A stretch of DNA of 64,000 bases, taken from Selenomonas sp. oral taxon 920 (GTDB lineage Bacteria; Bacillota; Negativicutes; Selenomonadales; Selenomonadaceae). The DNA lies in NCBI RefSeq assembly GCF_001717585.1, contig NZ_CP017042.1, positions 719,501-783,500 of the forward strand, written 5' to 3'. Shown one piece after another: positions 34,566-43,384 of the stretch; position 1 is the stretch's first letter; the number at the start of each line of letters is the position of its first letter. The translations under genes were made by a program, and so were the position numbers. The notes under the pieces are model-generated. The model was not told where the DNA came from, made no database searches, and worked only from the letters and a program-made list of their open reading frames with translations.

Positions 34566-35276
34566 TTATGGCAGAACTGCATCCTCCGAGAGCTTGGCAG
34601 CGATGAAGTTGCGGAGCATGGAGATATGGCATGACATAGAACTGTATGCCCTCTGAGGATCATGCTGTGAAATGGCATCGACGATGTGGCGGTGATAGAC
34701 GAGTGTATTGTTAAGACGCAGCGAATCGTCCGTTGAGATGATGTTTTTCTCTACAGAGGTTTGCAGTATATACGAGAGGTTGTGGAGAACCCGGTTTCCG
34801 GAGGCCTCTGCGATCATTTCATGGAGCTTGATATCCTCATGGCTGTACGGCTCATCTTTTTTGATGAGCTCTTCGACCAGCCGGCATTGTATCCGCAGAC
34901 TTTTGCATTGATGCTCGGTCGCATAAACGGCGGCAAGCAGTGCGGCCTGCGGCTCGATCATCATTCGGATATCAAGTAAATTGAGAGCAAGCCGATCATC
35001 GTCATAGATGAAAGTGAGTCCGAGCGGATCGTCCGGAACACCGCAGCGTTTGGAGATATACGTGCCGGAGCCTTGACGAATCTCAAGGATGTTTCGCGCA
35101 CTGAGCGTTTTTACCGCCTCACGCAGGGTCGTTCGGCTGACAGAAAGCTGCTCAAGCAGTTCGGGTTCTGTCGGCATTCGGTCTCCCGGCTGCATGCGGT
35201 TGGAGATAATATATTCGATGATATGGTTGGCGGCTTCCTCTGTTCTGGAAACGGGGGAAGTGTCGTTGTATGTCAT
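34566..35276 (-). CDS. FadR-type GntR family transcriptional regulator
   Basis: The 236-residue protein has an N-terminal winged helix (about 10-75; PTEPELLEQLSVSRTTLREA and IRQGSGTYIS) and a C-terminal all-helical FCD domain (about 90-225) with metal-binding-type residues, e.g. KLHEMI and YHRHIVDAI. FCD regulators typically sense sugar acids and derepress uptake and catabolism genes. Its place at the end of the TRAP/kduD island and the twin 15-base repeats between the divergent promoters make it the probable local regulator. ATG follows GAGAGGGG. Confidence 0.9.
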   Translation of the reverse strand: MTYNDTSPVSRTEEAANHIIEYIISNRMQPGDRMPTEPELLEQLSVSRTTLREAVKTLSARNILEIRQGSGTYISKRCGVPDDPLGLTFIYDDDRLALNLLDIRMMIEPQAALLAAVYATEHQCKSLRIQCRLVEELIKKDEPYSHEDIKLHEMIAEASGNRVLHNLSYILQTSVEKNIISTDDSLRLNNTLVYHRHIVDAISQHDPQRAYSSMSCHISMLRNFIAAKLSEDAVLP

Positions 35277-35460
35277 AGAAACCCCTCTCCGTGTCTAAGC
35301 ATGGCTCGTATCAGATTCATTTGCTCTATAGTATAACATACTTGGACACATTCTTTTAGGGGAATTCATATATTCTTTCGAAAGTGCAGCCTGCACTAAT
35401 TTTGTATACATATTTATGCGATAAAATATAGTGGAAACTGAAATGGGCAGGAGGGGGCTC

Positions 35461-35508
35461 ATGAAGCGTTACGAACAGTTGGTACACAGAGAAATAAAGG
35501 AGATATGA
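35461..35508 (+). CDS. possible 15-codon leader peptide
   Basis: ATG 35461 follows a strong AGGAGGGGG and opens a short frame (MKRYEQLVHREIKEI) ending at TGA 35508, eight bases before the GTG of the next gene. The next gene's own AAGGAGAT site lies inside it, so translation of the small frame could affect that gene. No attenuator hairpin or codon bias was seen. Confidence 0.3.
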   Translation: MKRYEQLVHREIKEI

Positions 35509-35515
35509 TACAACA

Positions 35516-36148
35516 GTGATTTCATCAAAGATTCGATTCCCCGTGATTTTCATCGGGATTTTTGTCATCGCAAGCTTGGTGGCGCTCTATGCCGGGACGA
35601 TCGGGCGTATGGAACGTGCCGATGCGGCAGAGAGTATCAAGCTTTACTGCGATGCGTTCGTGCGGCAGGATGAGGAGGCACAGAAGCAGCTGGAATCCTA
35701 TGGTGCACCAACCGACTCGTTCAATATGCGGGCGGCGTTCTCGAATGCGATTCAGACTGCCGGCGCGATGCTCACGCCCGAGGAAGCGGCAGAGATCGGT
35801 GACGCATATCTTGAGTCCCTGCGTACGGCGACGGTGGAGACGGCCGTCTCGGAGCAGGGCAATGGACTGGCTACCGTTGAGGTCACGGTGACGCGGTTCA
35901 ATATGCCGGCGGCACGCGAGAAGGCATCCTCCCTCCTGCGTCAGCGGATGAACTTGGGCGGCAGCCCCGAGGAGTTGCGGCGTACGGCGGTGGAGGCGAC
36001 GGCGGAGGCATATCGCGAATTGGAGCCTGTGGGGACAGTGACGTTCTACGTGCCTGTGCGTTACAATGAGGAGACGCGCATATGGGATCCTGCCGATCCG
36101 ATGCAGTTCGGTTTTGACCTGTCAAAGCAGACGATGGGGGTGGAGTAA
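35516..36148 (+). CDS. membrane-anchored hypothetical protein, DUF5105-like
   Basis: I do not recognise a named function. The 210-residue protein has an uncleaved-looking N-terminal helix (VIFIGIFVIASLVALYAG) and an extracytoplasmic domain of helices followed by strands. The segments TATVETAVSEQGNGLATVEV and RYNEETRIWDPADPMQFGFD resemble the corresponding parts of the lipoprotein encoded at 22044-22694 (TETVSKSDNSAKVKIT; KDTGKWMPAD), so the two are probably distant paralogues with different anchors. The start is GTG 35516 after AAGGAGAT. The methyltransferase gene begins at the base after its stop. Confidence 0.72.
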   Translation: MISSKIRFPVIFIGIFVIASLVALYAGTIGRMERADAAESIKLYCDAFVRQDEEAQKQLESYGAPTDSFNMRAAFSNAIQTAGAMLTPEEAAEIGDAYLESLRTATVETAVSEQGNGLATVEVTVTRFNMPAAREKASSLLRQRMNLGGSPEELRRTAVEATAEAYRELEPVGTVTFYVPVRYNEETRIWDPADPMQFGFDLSKQTMGVE

Positions 36149-36799
36149 ATGGCAGAGGCAGACTGGCAGAAGCTCGATCGGGAGACGGTGGAGGGGAATC
36201 CGCGCCGTCCCGAGGGAGAGGCAGGGCGTGCGATGCTCGCGCGTATGAACGAGAGTCATGCGCAGCTCGTGGAGTGGGGACTCGCGCAGATCGACCTGCG
36301 TGCAGGGGATACTGTGCTCGATATCGGCTGCGGCGGCGGCAATACGCTCGCGCGCATGGCACAGCGTGTGACCGAGGGACATCTCGTCGGCATTGACTAC
36401 GCCGAGACCTCGGTGGAGGCATCGCGCGCGTTCAACGCAGGGCTCATCGAGGCGGGCCGCATGGAGATCCTGTACGGCTCGGTGGAGCATCTCCCGTTTG
36501 CGGATGGACAGTTTGATGCGGTGGTGACGGTGGAGAGCTTCTATTTCTGGCCATCGCCGGAGGAAAGTCTAAAGGAAGCCGCACGCGTCATACGGCGGGG
36601 CGGCACGTTCCTTCTGCTCGCCGAAATCTATGGACGAGACGATTTGCCCGAGGGCATCCGCGCGAAGATCGCAGGCTATGATCTGACGAATCCGACCCCG
36701 GAGGAGTTCGAGCGCCTCTTCCGCGCAGCGGGCTTCTCCGATGTCACGATGGACTTTAAGGCTGGAGAGTACTGGATCGCCGTGCGCGGCGTGCGCTGA
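36149..36799 (+). CDS. class I SAM-dependent methyltransferase
   Basis: A 216-residue Rossmann-fold methyltransferase of the UbiE/Methyltransf_11 type. TVLDIGCGGGNTLARMA near 50-66 binds SAM, VGIDYAETSVEAS is motif post-I, and FDAVVTVESFYFWPSPEE is motif II/III. Family members methylate small molecules in the cytoplasm; the substrate is unknown. It follows the anchored protein directly, so the two are cotranscribed. Confidence 0.87.
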   Translation: MAEADWQKLDRETVEGNPRRPEGEAGRAMLARMNESHAQLVEWGLAQIDLRAGDTVLDIGCGGGNTLARMAQRVTEGHLVGIDYAETSVEASRAFNAGLIEAGRMEILYGSVEHLPFADGQFDAVVTVESFYFWPSPEESLKEAARVIRRGGTFLLLAEIYGRDDLPEGIRAKIAGYDLTNPTPEEFERLFRAAGFSDVTMDFKAGEYWIAVRGVR

Positions 36800-36802
36800 C
36801 AA

Positions 36803-36848
36803 AAAAAGTTGTTGTACGAGGCCGTTTGATCTCATACAACAACTTTTT
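36803..36848. terminator. bidirectional terminator
   Basis: An 18-bp stem (36803-36820 with 36831-36848, one mismatch), A-rich on one side and T-rich on the other, between the methyltransferase and the convergent ATP-grasp gene. Confidence 0.85.
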
Positions 36849-36856
36849 TAGTGCCG

Positions 36857-38050
36857 TTATCCCTGCTGTTCCTGTACGAAGCGGATGAACTCGTCGGTCT
36901 CCGCCTGTCCGTCCAGCTTTGCTGTATACATATGGTTGCCCATCTGCGGCCACATCATCTCGGGCATGCGCTCGCACATGACGATTTTGCCGGCATATCG
37001 GGCGAGAATGTCTTCGTGTGTGTGGACGTAGCGGTGGAAGTCGCGGCGGCTTGCGTATGCACAGTAACAGTGTTCGCTGCGGTCGGGGAGGAGGCGGCGG
37101 TTCGCCGTGATCATGTCCGCCCAGATCTCATAGACATCAGTGGAGTGTGCGAAGTTCATCATGTCGGTTGTGTAGCCGCCGGCAGGCCGCATGTTGACCT
37201 CGAGTCCGATGAAGTCACCTACGTTTCCGAGCCCCGGCTTTGCCTTTGTGAGGCGGAAGAACTCGAGGTGGACGAAGCGGCTGCGCACATGGAACGCCCG
37301 CAGTGTGGCACGTCCCGCCTTTTTCAGCGCGTCGGGCACGATGTCCGTTGTGTAGTAGGAGAGGTCGAGCTGATAGAGGACGATGTCCATGACGGACGGC
37401 GGCCAGACGGTCATGGATTCGAAGATGGGGTTGGAGTCTGCATCCACGATGGCATCGTAGGAGCAGATGTCGCCCGTTACGAACTCCTCCATGACGTACG
37501 GAACGGTTGGTTTTGAGGCGTAGAAATGCCGCAGCTCGTCGTATGTGTCAATGCGGTAGGTATCTGTCGCGCCGACACCGGTGTCTGGCTTTACGATGAC
37601 GGGGTAGCCAACCTCGGCGAGGAACTCCTCGCCGGCGGCGAGTGTCGTGACCTTCGTCAGGCGTGCGGTGGGAATGCCCGCCTTCTTGTAAAAGGGTTTC
37701 ATAGCGGACTTGTTCTTGATGTGATCCATGTCGCCGCTCTGCCAGCCTGTGCGGATGTTGAAGTCCGTGCGAAGACGTGCGTCGCTCGCGAGCCAGTACT
37801 CGTTGTTGGATTCAATCCAGTCGATGCGTCCGTATTTGAAGGTAAAAAATGCGACGGCGCGCAGCATCTGATCGTAGTCGGCAAGTGAGGGGACGAAGTA
37901 GTATTCGGTCAGCGACTCACGCACCTCATGTGCGAGTTGGTCGTACGGGGTGTCGCCGATGCCGAGGACGTTGACGCCCTTTTTCTTGAGGCGGTCGCAG
38001 AAGTTCCAGTAGACACGCGGGAACTGCGGGGATACAAAGATAAAGTTCAT
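36857..38050 (-). CDS. ATP-grasp domain protein (carbamoyl-phosphate synthase-like)
   Basis: The 397-residue protein begins with a Rossmann-like pre-ATP-grasp domain (MNFIFVSPQFPRVYWNFC) and then a full ATP-grasp fold (about 110-310). VGYPVIVKPDTGVGAT is the nucleotide-binding strand-loop, YVMEEFVTGDICSYDAIVD follows, and IGLEVNMRPAGGYTTDMMN carries the metal-binding E and N. Such enzymes join a carboxylate to an amine or thiol through an acyl-phosphate. The substrate is unknown. The gene starts 13 bases after a serine esterase gene, and the pair seems to be one unit. Confidence 0.85.
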   Translation of the reverse strand: MNFIFVSPQFPRVYWNFCDRLKKKGVNVLGIGDTPYDQLAHEVRESLTEYYFVPSLADYDQMLRAVAFFTFKYGRIDWIESNNEYWLASDARLRTDFNIRTGWQSGDMDHIKNKSAMKPFYKKAGIPTARLTKVTTLAAGEEFLAEVGYPVIVKPDTGVGATDTYRIDTYDELRHFYASKPTVPYVMEEFVTGDICSYDAIVDADSNPIFESMTVWPPSVMDIVLYQLDLSYYTTDIVPDALKKAGRATLRAFHVRSRFVHLEFFRLTKAKPGLGNVGDFIGLEVNMRPAGGYTTDMMNFAHSTDVYEIWADMITANRRLLPDRSEHCYCAYASRRDFHRYVHTHEDILARYAGKIVMCERMPEMMWPQMGNHMYTAKLDGQAETDEFIRFVQEQQG

Positions 38051-38063
38051 ACGATCACCTCAT

Positions 38064-38819
38064 TTATGCTTGTTCACGCAGGATAAAAGGGAGGAAATAG
38101 ACGAACTGTTTCTTCCACCAGTCCCAGTCATGATCGACGTCGTAGCCCCAGAAATCGACCCATGCGCGGATGTCCTTGCTGTAGAGGAGGTCGCCCATGA
38201 GCGCCGTTGTACGGCGGCCCTCTTCCTCCCAGCGTCCCTGCCCGACGCACAGGACAATGCGCCGCTGATTGTACAGGTCGATATAGGGATGATCCGTTGG
38301 CATATGCGCGAGAAAGTCGAGCGGCGAGTTGTCGTAGAGCGTCTCGTTCATCCAGCCGTCGGTGAAGAATTTTGCATCGTAGACGCCGGAGAGGGAGAGT
38401 ACACCGTCAAAGAGGTCGGGACGGCGGAAGAAGACAATCGCGGCATGCAGCCCGCCGAGGCTGCACCCTGCGGCGATCGGCAGACGACCGCTCCGATTCT
38501 CCTTGTGCAGGAAGGGGAGCACCTCGTCGATAATGTAGCCGTAGTATGCCTCCTGCCGCCGCGCGCGCCATTCCTTATCTCCCCAGATGTTCGACCACGT
38601 CTCCGTGTCAACGGTGTCCACGCAGAAGAGCTGGATACGGCCGCGTGCAAGATCATCAGCGACGGCGTCAATCATGCCGAAGTTCTCGAAGTTGTCGCTC
38701 ATCGCGTCCTGTGTCGGGAAGACGAGGATGGGAACGCCCGCCGATTTTCCATAGATGCGTATATTCATGACGCGGTCGAGACGTGTGCTGTGCCAGTTGA
38801 TCTCTTTGCAGTTTGTCAT
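38064..38819 (-). CDS. alpha/beta-hydrolase, esterase family
   Basis: A 251-residue cytoplasmic hydrolase of the putative-esterase (esterase D/Fes-like) group. The nucleophile is the serine of AAGCSLGGLHA near 118, and VDFWGYDVDHDWDWW near 230 likely carries the acid and histidine. No signal peptide is present, so the substrate is intracellular. Its partner ATP-grasp gene follows on the same strand, suggesting that one forms and the other cleaves an ester or amide of the same compound, or that they work in sequence; this is inference. Confidence 0.82.
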   Translation of the reverse strand: MTNCKEINWHSTRLDRVMNIRIYGKSAGVPILVFPTQDAMSDNFENFGMIDAVADDLARGRIQLFCVDTVDTETWSNIWGDKEWRARRQEAYYGYIIDEVLPFLHKENRSGRLPIAAGCSLGGLHAAIVFFRRPDLFDGVLSLSGVYDAKFFTDGWMNETLYDNSPLDFLAHMPTDHPYIDLYNQRRIVLCVGQGRWEEEGRRTTALMGDLLYSKDIRAWVDFWGYDVDHDWDWWKKQFVYFLPFILREQA

Positions 38820-38896
38820 AAAAACCTCCCTAGTCTCTGTATGGTTACACTCTAACGAATCCGAGGTGCTTTGTCAAACGGAATGACGATGGGGCG

Positions 38897-39277
38897 TTAT
38901 GCTCCCTTTTGGATGGTGGGAACGCGAACAAAGAGGAAGATGAGGTGGATTGTCCATACGGCGGCGAGGAGGATGCGTGCCGGAAGGAAATCGGTAAAGA
39001 AGAAGGACAGCCCCATGATCGCTGTTACGGGCAGCAGGATGCGTATTTTTTTCGCAAGTGTCATTCCGTGCCTGCTGTTTTCCATGAGGCGCACGGTCTC
39101 ACGGTAGAGCCGCGTCGTCCGCAGCCAGCGATCGAGGCGGTGCGAGCTGCGCGTGAAGCAGAACGCGGCGAGCAGGACGAACGGGACGGTCGGCAGCACG
39201 GGGAGAAATATGCCGAGAATGCCGAGCCCGAGACTGACGAGTCCCAGCGTCACAAAGAAAATTTTTTTAAGGAGCAT
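38897..39277 (-). CDS. DUF454 (YbaN) family inner-membrane protein
   Basis: The 126-residue protein has about three to four membrane helices. The opening [20 protein letters not shown] and [19 protein letters not shown], then [19 protein letters not shown], are the YbaN/DUF454 hallmarks. Function is unknown. I start at ATG 39277, seven bases after GAGGAAAC, instead of the nine-codon longer frame. It is a lone gene. Confidence 0.85.
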   Translation of the reverse strand: MLLKKIFFVTLGLVSLGLGILGIFLPVLPTVPFVLLAAFCFTRSSHRLDRWLRTTRLYRETVRLMENSRHGMTLAKKIRILLPVTAIMGLSFFFTDFLPARILLAAVWTIHLIFLFVRVPTIQKGA

Positions 39278-39353
39278 CGCTGTTTCCTCTAAAATAAGAA
39301 TCATTTACCGAAAAGAGAATACCATGCGATGCAGAAAATGGCAACGTAACATT

Positions 39354-39381
39354 TTGTAGTTTTTTTGATTTGTGCTATAAT
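39354..39381 (+). promoter_or_regulatory. ftsE operon promoter, extended -10
   Basis: TTGTAG (39354-39359), a 16-base spacer and TATAAT (39376-39381) preceded by TGC, an extended -10 element. Confidence 0.5.
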
Positions 39382-39449
39382 AGGAAGCGTTTTTTAGGGA
39401 CGTCTGCTTCATGCAGGCGGTTCAGCTTGGAGAGGAATGAGACGAAAAT

Positions 39450-40125
<676 letters not shown>

Positions 40126-40136
<11 letters not shown>

Positions 40137-41013
40137 AACCGCCGAATACTATGTGCAGGAGGTCTTTCGCTCCTTGCGCCGCAACAACTGGATGACGTTT
40201 GCGGCGGTTGGTACGGTTGCGGTTTCGCTCTTTATCCTCGGCGTATTCCTCATCCTCGCACTGAATATGAACCGCGCGGCATCGCTTCTCGAGTCGCAGG
40301 TACAGATCAGTGTCTACCTGCAGGACAACCTCGAGGAGGATGCGGAGGAGGAAATCGGGGCAAAGATCCGCGGCCTGCAGGGCATTGAGTCGGTCAAATA
40401 CGTCGGACGTGAGGAGGCGCGCAAACGCCTGTCGGAGCGCCTGGGCGAGCAGAAATATCTGCTCGATGCGCTCGGTGACAAGAACCCGCTGCCGAACGCT
40501 TATGAGGTGACGGTGCGTCAGCCGGACATGGTGGAGACGGCGGCGAAGCAGATCGAGCGCATGGACGGTGTGGAGTCGGCGAAATACGGGCAGGATGTCG
40601 TGGAACATCTCTTTGACATCACGCGGCTCATACGCATCTTTGGCGTGCTGCTCATCCTCCTGCTCGGAGGTGCAACGGTTTTCATCATCGCGAATACGAT
40701 TCGTCTGACGGTGTTCGCGCGGCGGCGTGAGATTGCGATCATGAAATACGTTGGTGCGACAGATGAGTTCATTCGCTGGCCGTTTGTGCTCGAGGGCATT
40801 GTGCTCGGCTGCATCGGCGGTATGATCTCCGCGTTTGTTCTGCGCAGCTTCTATGCGGGCGTGGTGAACAAGGTGTACGATACCCTTGCCTTTTTCCCGC
40901 TGATCCCGCAGTCTCCGTTCATGACCTATGTGGGCATTGTCATCGTCCTGCTCGGCATGGCGATCGGTGCCGCAGGTGCATGGATATCGCTGAAGCGCTT
41001 CCTGAAGGTGTAA
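40126..41013 (+). CDS. ftsX: cell division protein FtsX
   Basis: The 295-residue permease-like partner of FtsE. It has a first membrane helix near 23-45, an extracytoplasmic loop (about 46-165) that activates the hydrolase, and three more helices in the MacB/FtsX-type C-terminus (FGVLLILLLGGATVFIIANT, WPFVLEGIVLGCIGG, YVGIVIVLLGMAIGAAGAW). ATG 40126 (MKIRTAEYY) is preferred, inside the end of ftsE. Confidence 0.93.
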
Positions 41014-41020
41014 CAGTCCT

Positions 41021-42136
41021 ATGAAACAAGTGATGAAAAAGACGCTCGCGGCGGCGCTTGCTGCTGCCTTCCTTACAACAGGGCAGGGCATGGCGGCGAC
41101 CCTCGAAGAGGAGCGCGACAGCTACGACGCACAGGTCGAGGAACTCGGGCGGCAGAGTGATGAGCTCGCGGGCAAGATCGACTCGCTCTCCGAGCAGAAA
41201 CGCATCCTCGACGAGGCTGCGGATGAGGCGATTGCCGAGCATAAAGCACGGCGTGCCGAACTCAACGCGACACTAGAACGTCTGGAGGAGAACGAGGAGA
41301 AGCTCGAGGTCGCCGAGCGCGACTACGATCGCAAGAGCGATGCCCTCGGGAAGCGTGTGCGTGATATCTACATCAACGGGCAGATCTCCTATGTGGATGT
41401 GCTCTTTGGTGCGAAGGATTTCTCGGATTTCCTGACGCGTATGGATCTCCTCAAACGCGTCATCAAGCAGGACTATGATCTCGTCCATGCAGTGCTGACC
41501 CAGCGCAATGCGATGCTCGCGCTGAAGGAAGAGCTTGAGAAGGACAGGGCGGCGCAGGAACCTCTCGAAAAGAAGGCGCGTGAGGCACGTCTCGCGATGG
41601 AGGAGAAGGTTGAGGCGCAGCAGGCACTCATCGAGCAGATGAAGTACGACAAGGCGACGATCGACCGCAAGCAGGATGAGTCTCGCGCGGCATCGGAGCG
41701 CATTACGAGGATGCTGCAGCGCAGCAGCATGCGCAACCTGCCCGTGCAGGGATCGGGAGCAATGATCTGGCCGCTTGCAGGCTCGATCACCTCGGATTTC
41801 GGCTGGCGCACACACCCCATCACGGGGGCCCAGCGCTTCCACAGCGGCATTGACATCGGCGGCGACTACGGTGATCCGATCTACGCCGCACAGGCGGGAA
41901 CGGTCGAATACGCGGGGTGGATTTCGGGCTATGGCAACGCCGTTATCATCAACCACGGCGGCGGCATCTCGACTCTGTACGGACACTGTCAGTCGCTCGA
42001 TGTGAGCACGGGGCAGAGTGTTGCGCAGGGCGAGCTGATCGCCGAGTGCGGTTCCACGGGCAACTCCACAGGTCCGCACTGCCATTTTGAGGTGCGCGTC
42101 AACGGCGAGCCGGTCAACCCGCTTGCCTATCTATAA
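41021..42136 (+). CDS. EnvC-like murein hydrolase activator, M23 domain
   Basis: The 371-residue exported protein has a signal peptide (cleavage after GMAA, about 26), a long coiled coil (about 28-225, Glu/Arg/Lys/Leu-rich) and a C-terminal LytM/M23 domain. The zinc motif is readable: HSGIDIGGDYG, then HGGGISTLYGH and GPHCHFEV, so all HxxxD and HxH residues are kept and it may be an active endopeptidase, unlike E. coli EnvC. Placement right after ftsEX indicates that FtsX regulates it through the coiled coil. Confidence 0.9.
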   Translation: MKQVMKKTLAAALAAAFLTTGQGMAATLEEERDSYDAQVEELGRQSDELAGKIDSLSEQKRILDEAADEAIAEHKARRAELNATLERLEENEEKLEVAERDYDRKSDALGKRVRDIYINGQISYVDVLFGAKDFSDFLTRMDLLKRVIKQDYDLVHAVLTQRNAMLALKEELEKDRAAQEPLEKKAREARLAMEEKVEAQQALIEQMKYDKATIDRKQDESRAASERITRMLQRSSMRNLPVQGSGAMIWPLAGSITSDFGWRTHPITGAQRFHSGIDIGGDYGDPIYAAQAGTVEYAGWISGYGNAVIINHGGGISTLYGHCQSLDVSTGQSVAQGELIAECGSTGNSTGPHCHFEVRVNGEPVNPLAYL

Positions 42137-42152
42137 TTAAGCGAAAGAGGAT

Positions 42153-43298
42153 ATGAACAGAAAAAAACTCATTTCCATTGTCATTCTGTCCGCGCTGCTG
42201 GGGAGCATGATGACCGTCTTTGCAGCGGGGGCACTCCTGCGTTCGGCGGGACTGTATGCAGATGATGTCCTGCGCTTCTTCGGCGTGATGAAATTCATTC
42301 AGGCGCGCTATGTGAACGCGCCGAATACGACGGCACTCATTGACGGTGCGATTGACGGCATGGTCTCCGCACTCGATGATCCGCACTCCGTCTATATGCC
42401 GCCGTCGATGTTCAAGGAACTGCGCCAGCACACAGAGGGCTCGTTCGGCGGAATCGGTGTGACGATGGGGTTTAAGGACAATATCGTCAAGATCATCTCC
42501 GTCCTCGAGGGTACACCCGGCGAGGCGGCAGGGCTGCGTGCGGGCGATGAGATCCTCGCCGTGGACGGTACGCCGACGAGCGAGCTGCAGAATGAGGAGG
42601 TTGCTCTGCGGATTCGCGGCGAGGCGGGTACGCAGGTCGTTCTGCGCATCCTGCGGGGCGGTGAGGAGAAGGAGTACACGATCACGCGCGACATCATACA
42701 GGTTGCGTCCGTGCGCGGTGTGCTCGTCGAGGGTACGACCATCGGCTACATCCGCATTGGCTCGTTTGCTGAGCATACGGGCGAGGAGTTCTCTGCGGAG
42801 ATGAACCGCCTTGCGGACGAGGGGATGACCTCCCTCATCATCGACCTGCGTGAGAATCCGGGGGGGCTCATCACAAGCTGCGTCGCCGTTGCCGAGCAGG
42901 TTGTTCCCGCCGGCGTGATTGTCTCTGTGATCGACCGCGATGGCAGCGAGGAGGTCTATCGCTCCTCCCTCGACGAGCGGAAATACCCGATCGCTGTGCT
43001 CATCGACGAGAACAGCGCGAGCGCCTCGGAGATTCTCGCGGGGGCACTGCAGGATACGGGTGCGGGAACGGTCATCGGCACAACCTCGTACGGCAAAGGA
43101 TCGGTTCAGGCGGTTCTGCCGCTCTTTCACGAGGACGGGCTGAAGCTCACGATTGCAAAGTACGTGACACCGAGCGGACGCTCCATCGACGGTACGGGCA
43201 TCACGCCTGATATCATCGTTGAGCGCAGCCCGCAGGACACAAGCGATGTGCAGTTCGAGGCGGCGAAGCAGTATCTCATAGAGCATCCGAGCCTCTAA
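42153..43298 (+). CDS. ctpA: S41 family carboxy-terminal processing protease
   Basis: The 381-residue protease has an N-terminal membrane signal, a PDZ domain (about 85-170; GIGVTMGFKDN and GLRAGDEILAVDG) and the S41 catalytic domain. The nucleophile serine is in DENSASASEILAGAL, with the lysine in TTSYGKGSVQ about 25 residues later. Family members trim exported proteins, including cell-wall hydrolases. It follows the M23 gene by 16 bases, so its substrate may be that protein or its regulators. Confidence 0.92.
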   Translation: MNRKKLISIVILSALLGSMMTVFAAGALLRSAGLYADDVLRFFGVMKFIQARYVNAPNTTALIDGAIDGMVSALDDPHSVYMPPSMFKELRQHTEGSFGGIGVTMGFKDNIVKIISVLEGTPGEAAGLRAGDEILAVDGTPTSELQNEEVALRIRGEAGTQVVLRILRGGEEKEYTITRDIIQVASVRGVLVEGTTIGYIRIGSFAEHTGEEFSAEMNRLADEGMTSLIIDLRENPGGLITSCVAVAEQVVPAGVIVSVIDRDGSEEVYRSSLDERKYPIAVLIDENSASASEILAGALQDTGAGTVIGTTSYGKGSVQAVLPLFHEDGLKLTIAKYVTPSGRSIDGTGITPDIIVERSPQDTSDVQFEAAKQYLIEHPSL

Positions 43299-43325
43299 TT
43301 GAAAAATAACAGCACTCTAATAAGG

Positions 43326-43359
43326 ACATAGCGCCCCTGCGTTAGCATGGGCGCTATGT
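43326..43359 (+). terminator. hairpin between ctpA and the tolC-like gene
   Basis: ACATAGCGCCC (43326-43336) pairs with GGGCGCTATGT (43349-43359). No T run follows, so it is a weak terminator or an RNA-stabilising hairpin. Confidence 0.5.
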
Positions 43360-43384
43360 TATATGGACTAATTTCCTAATCGAG

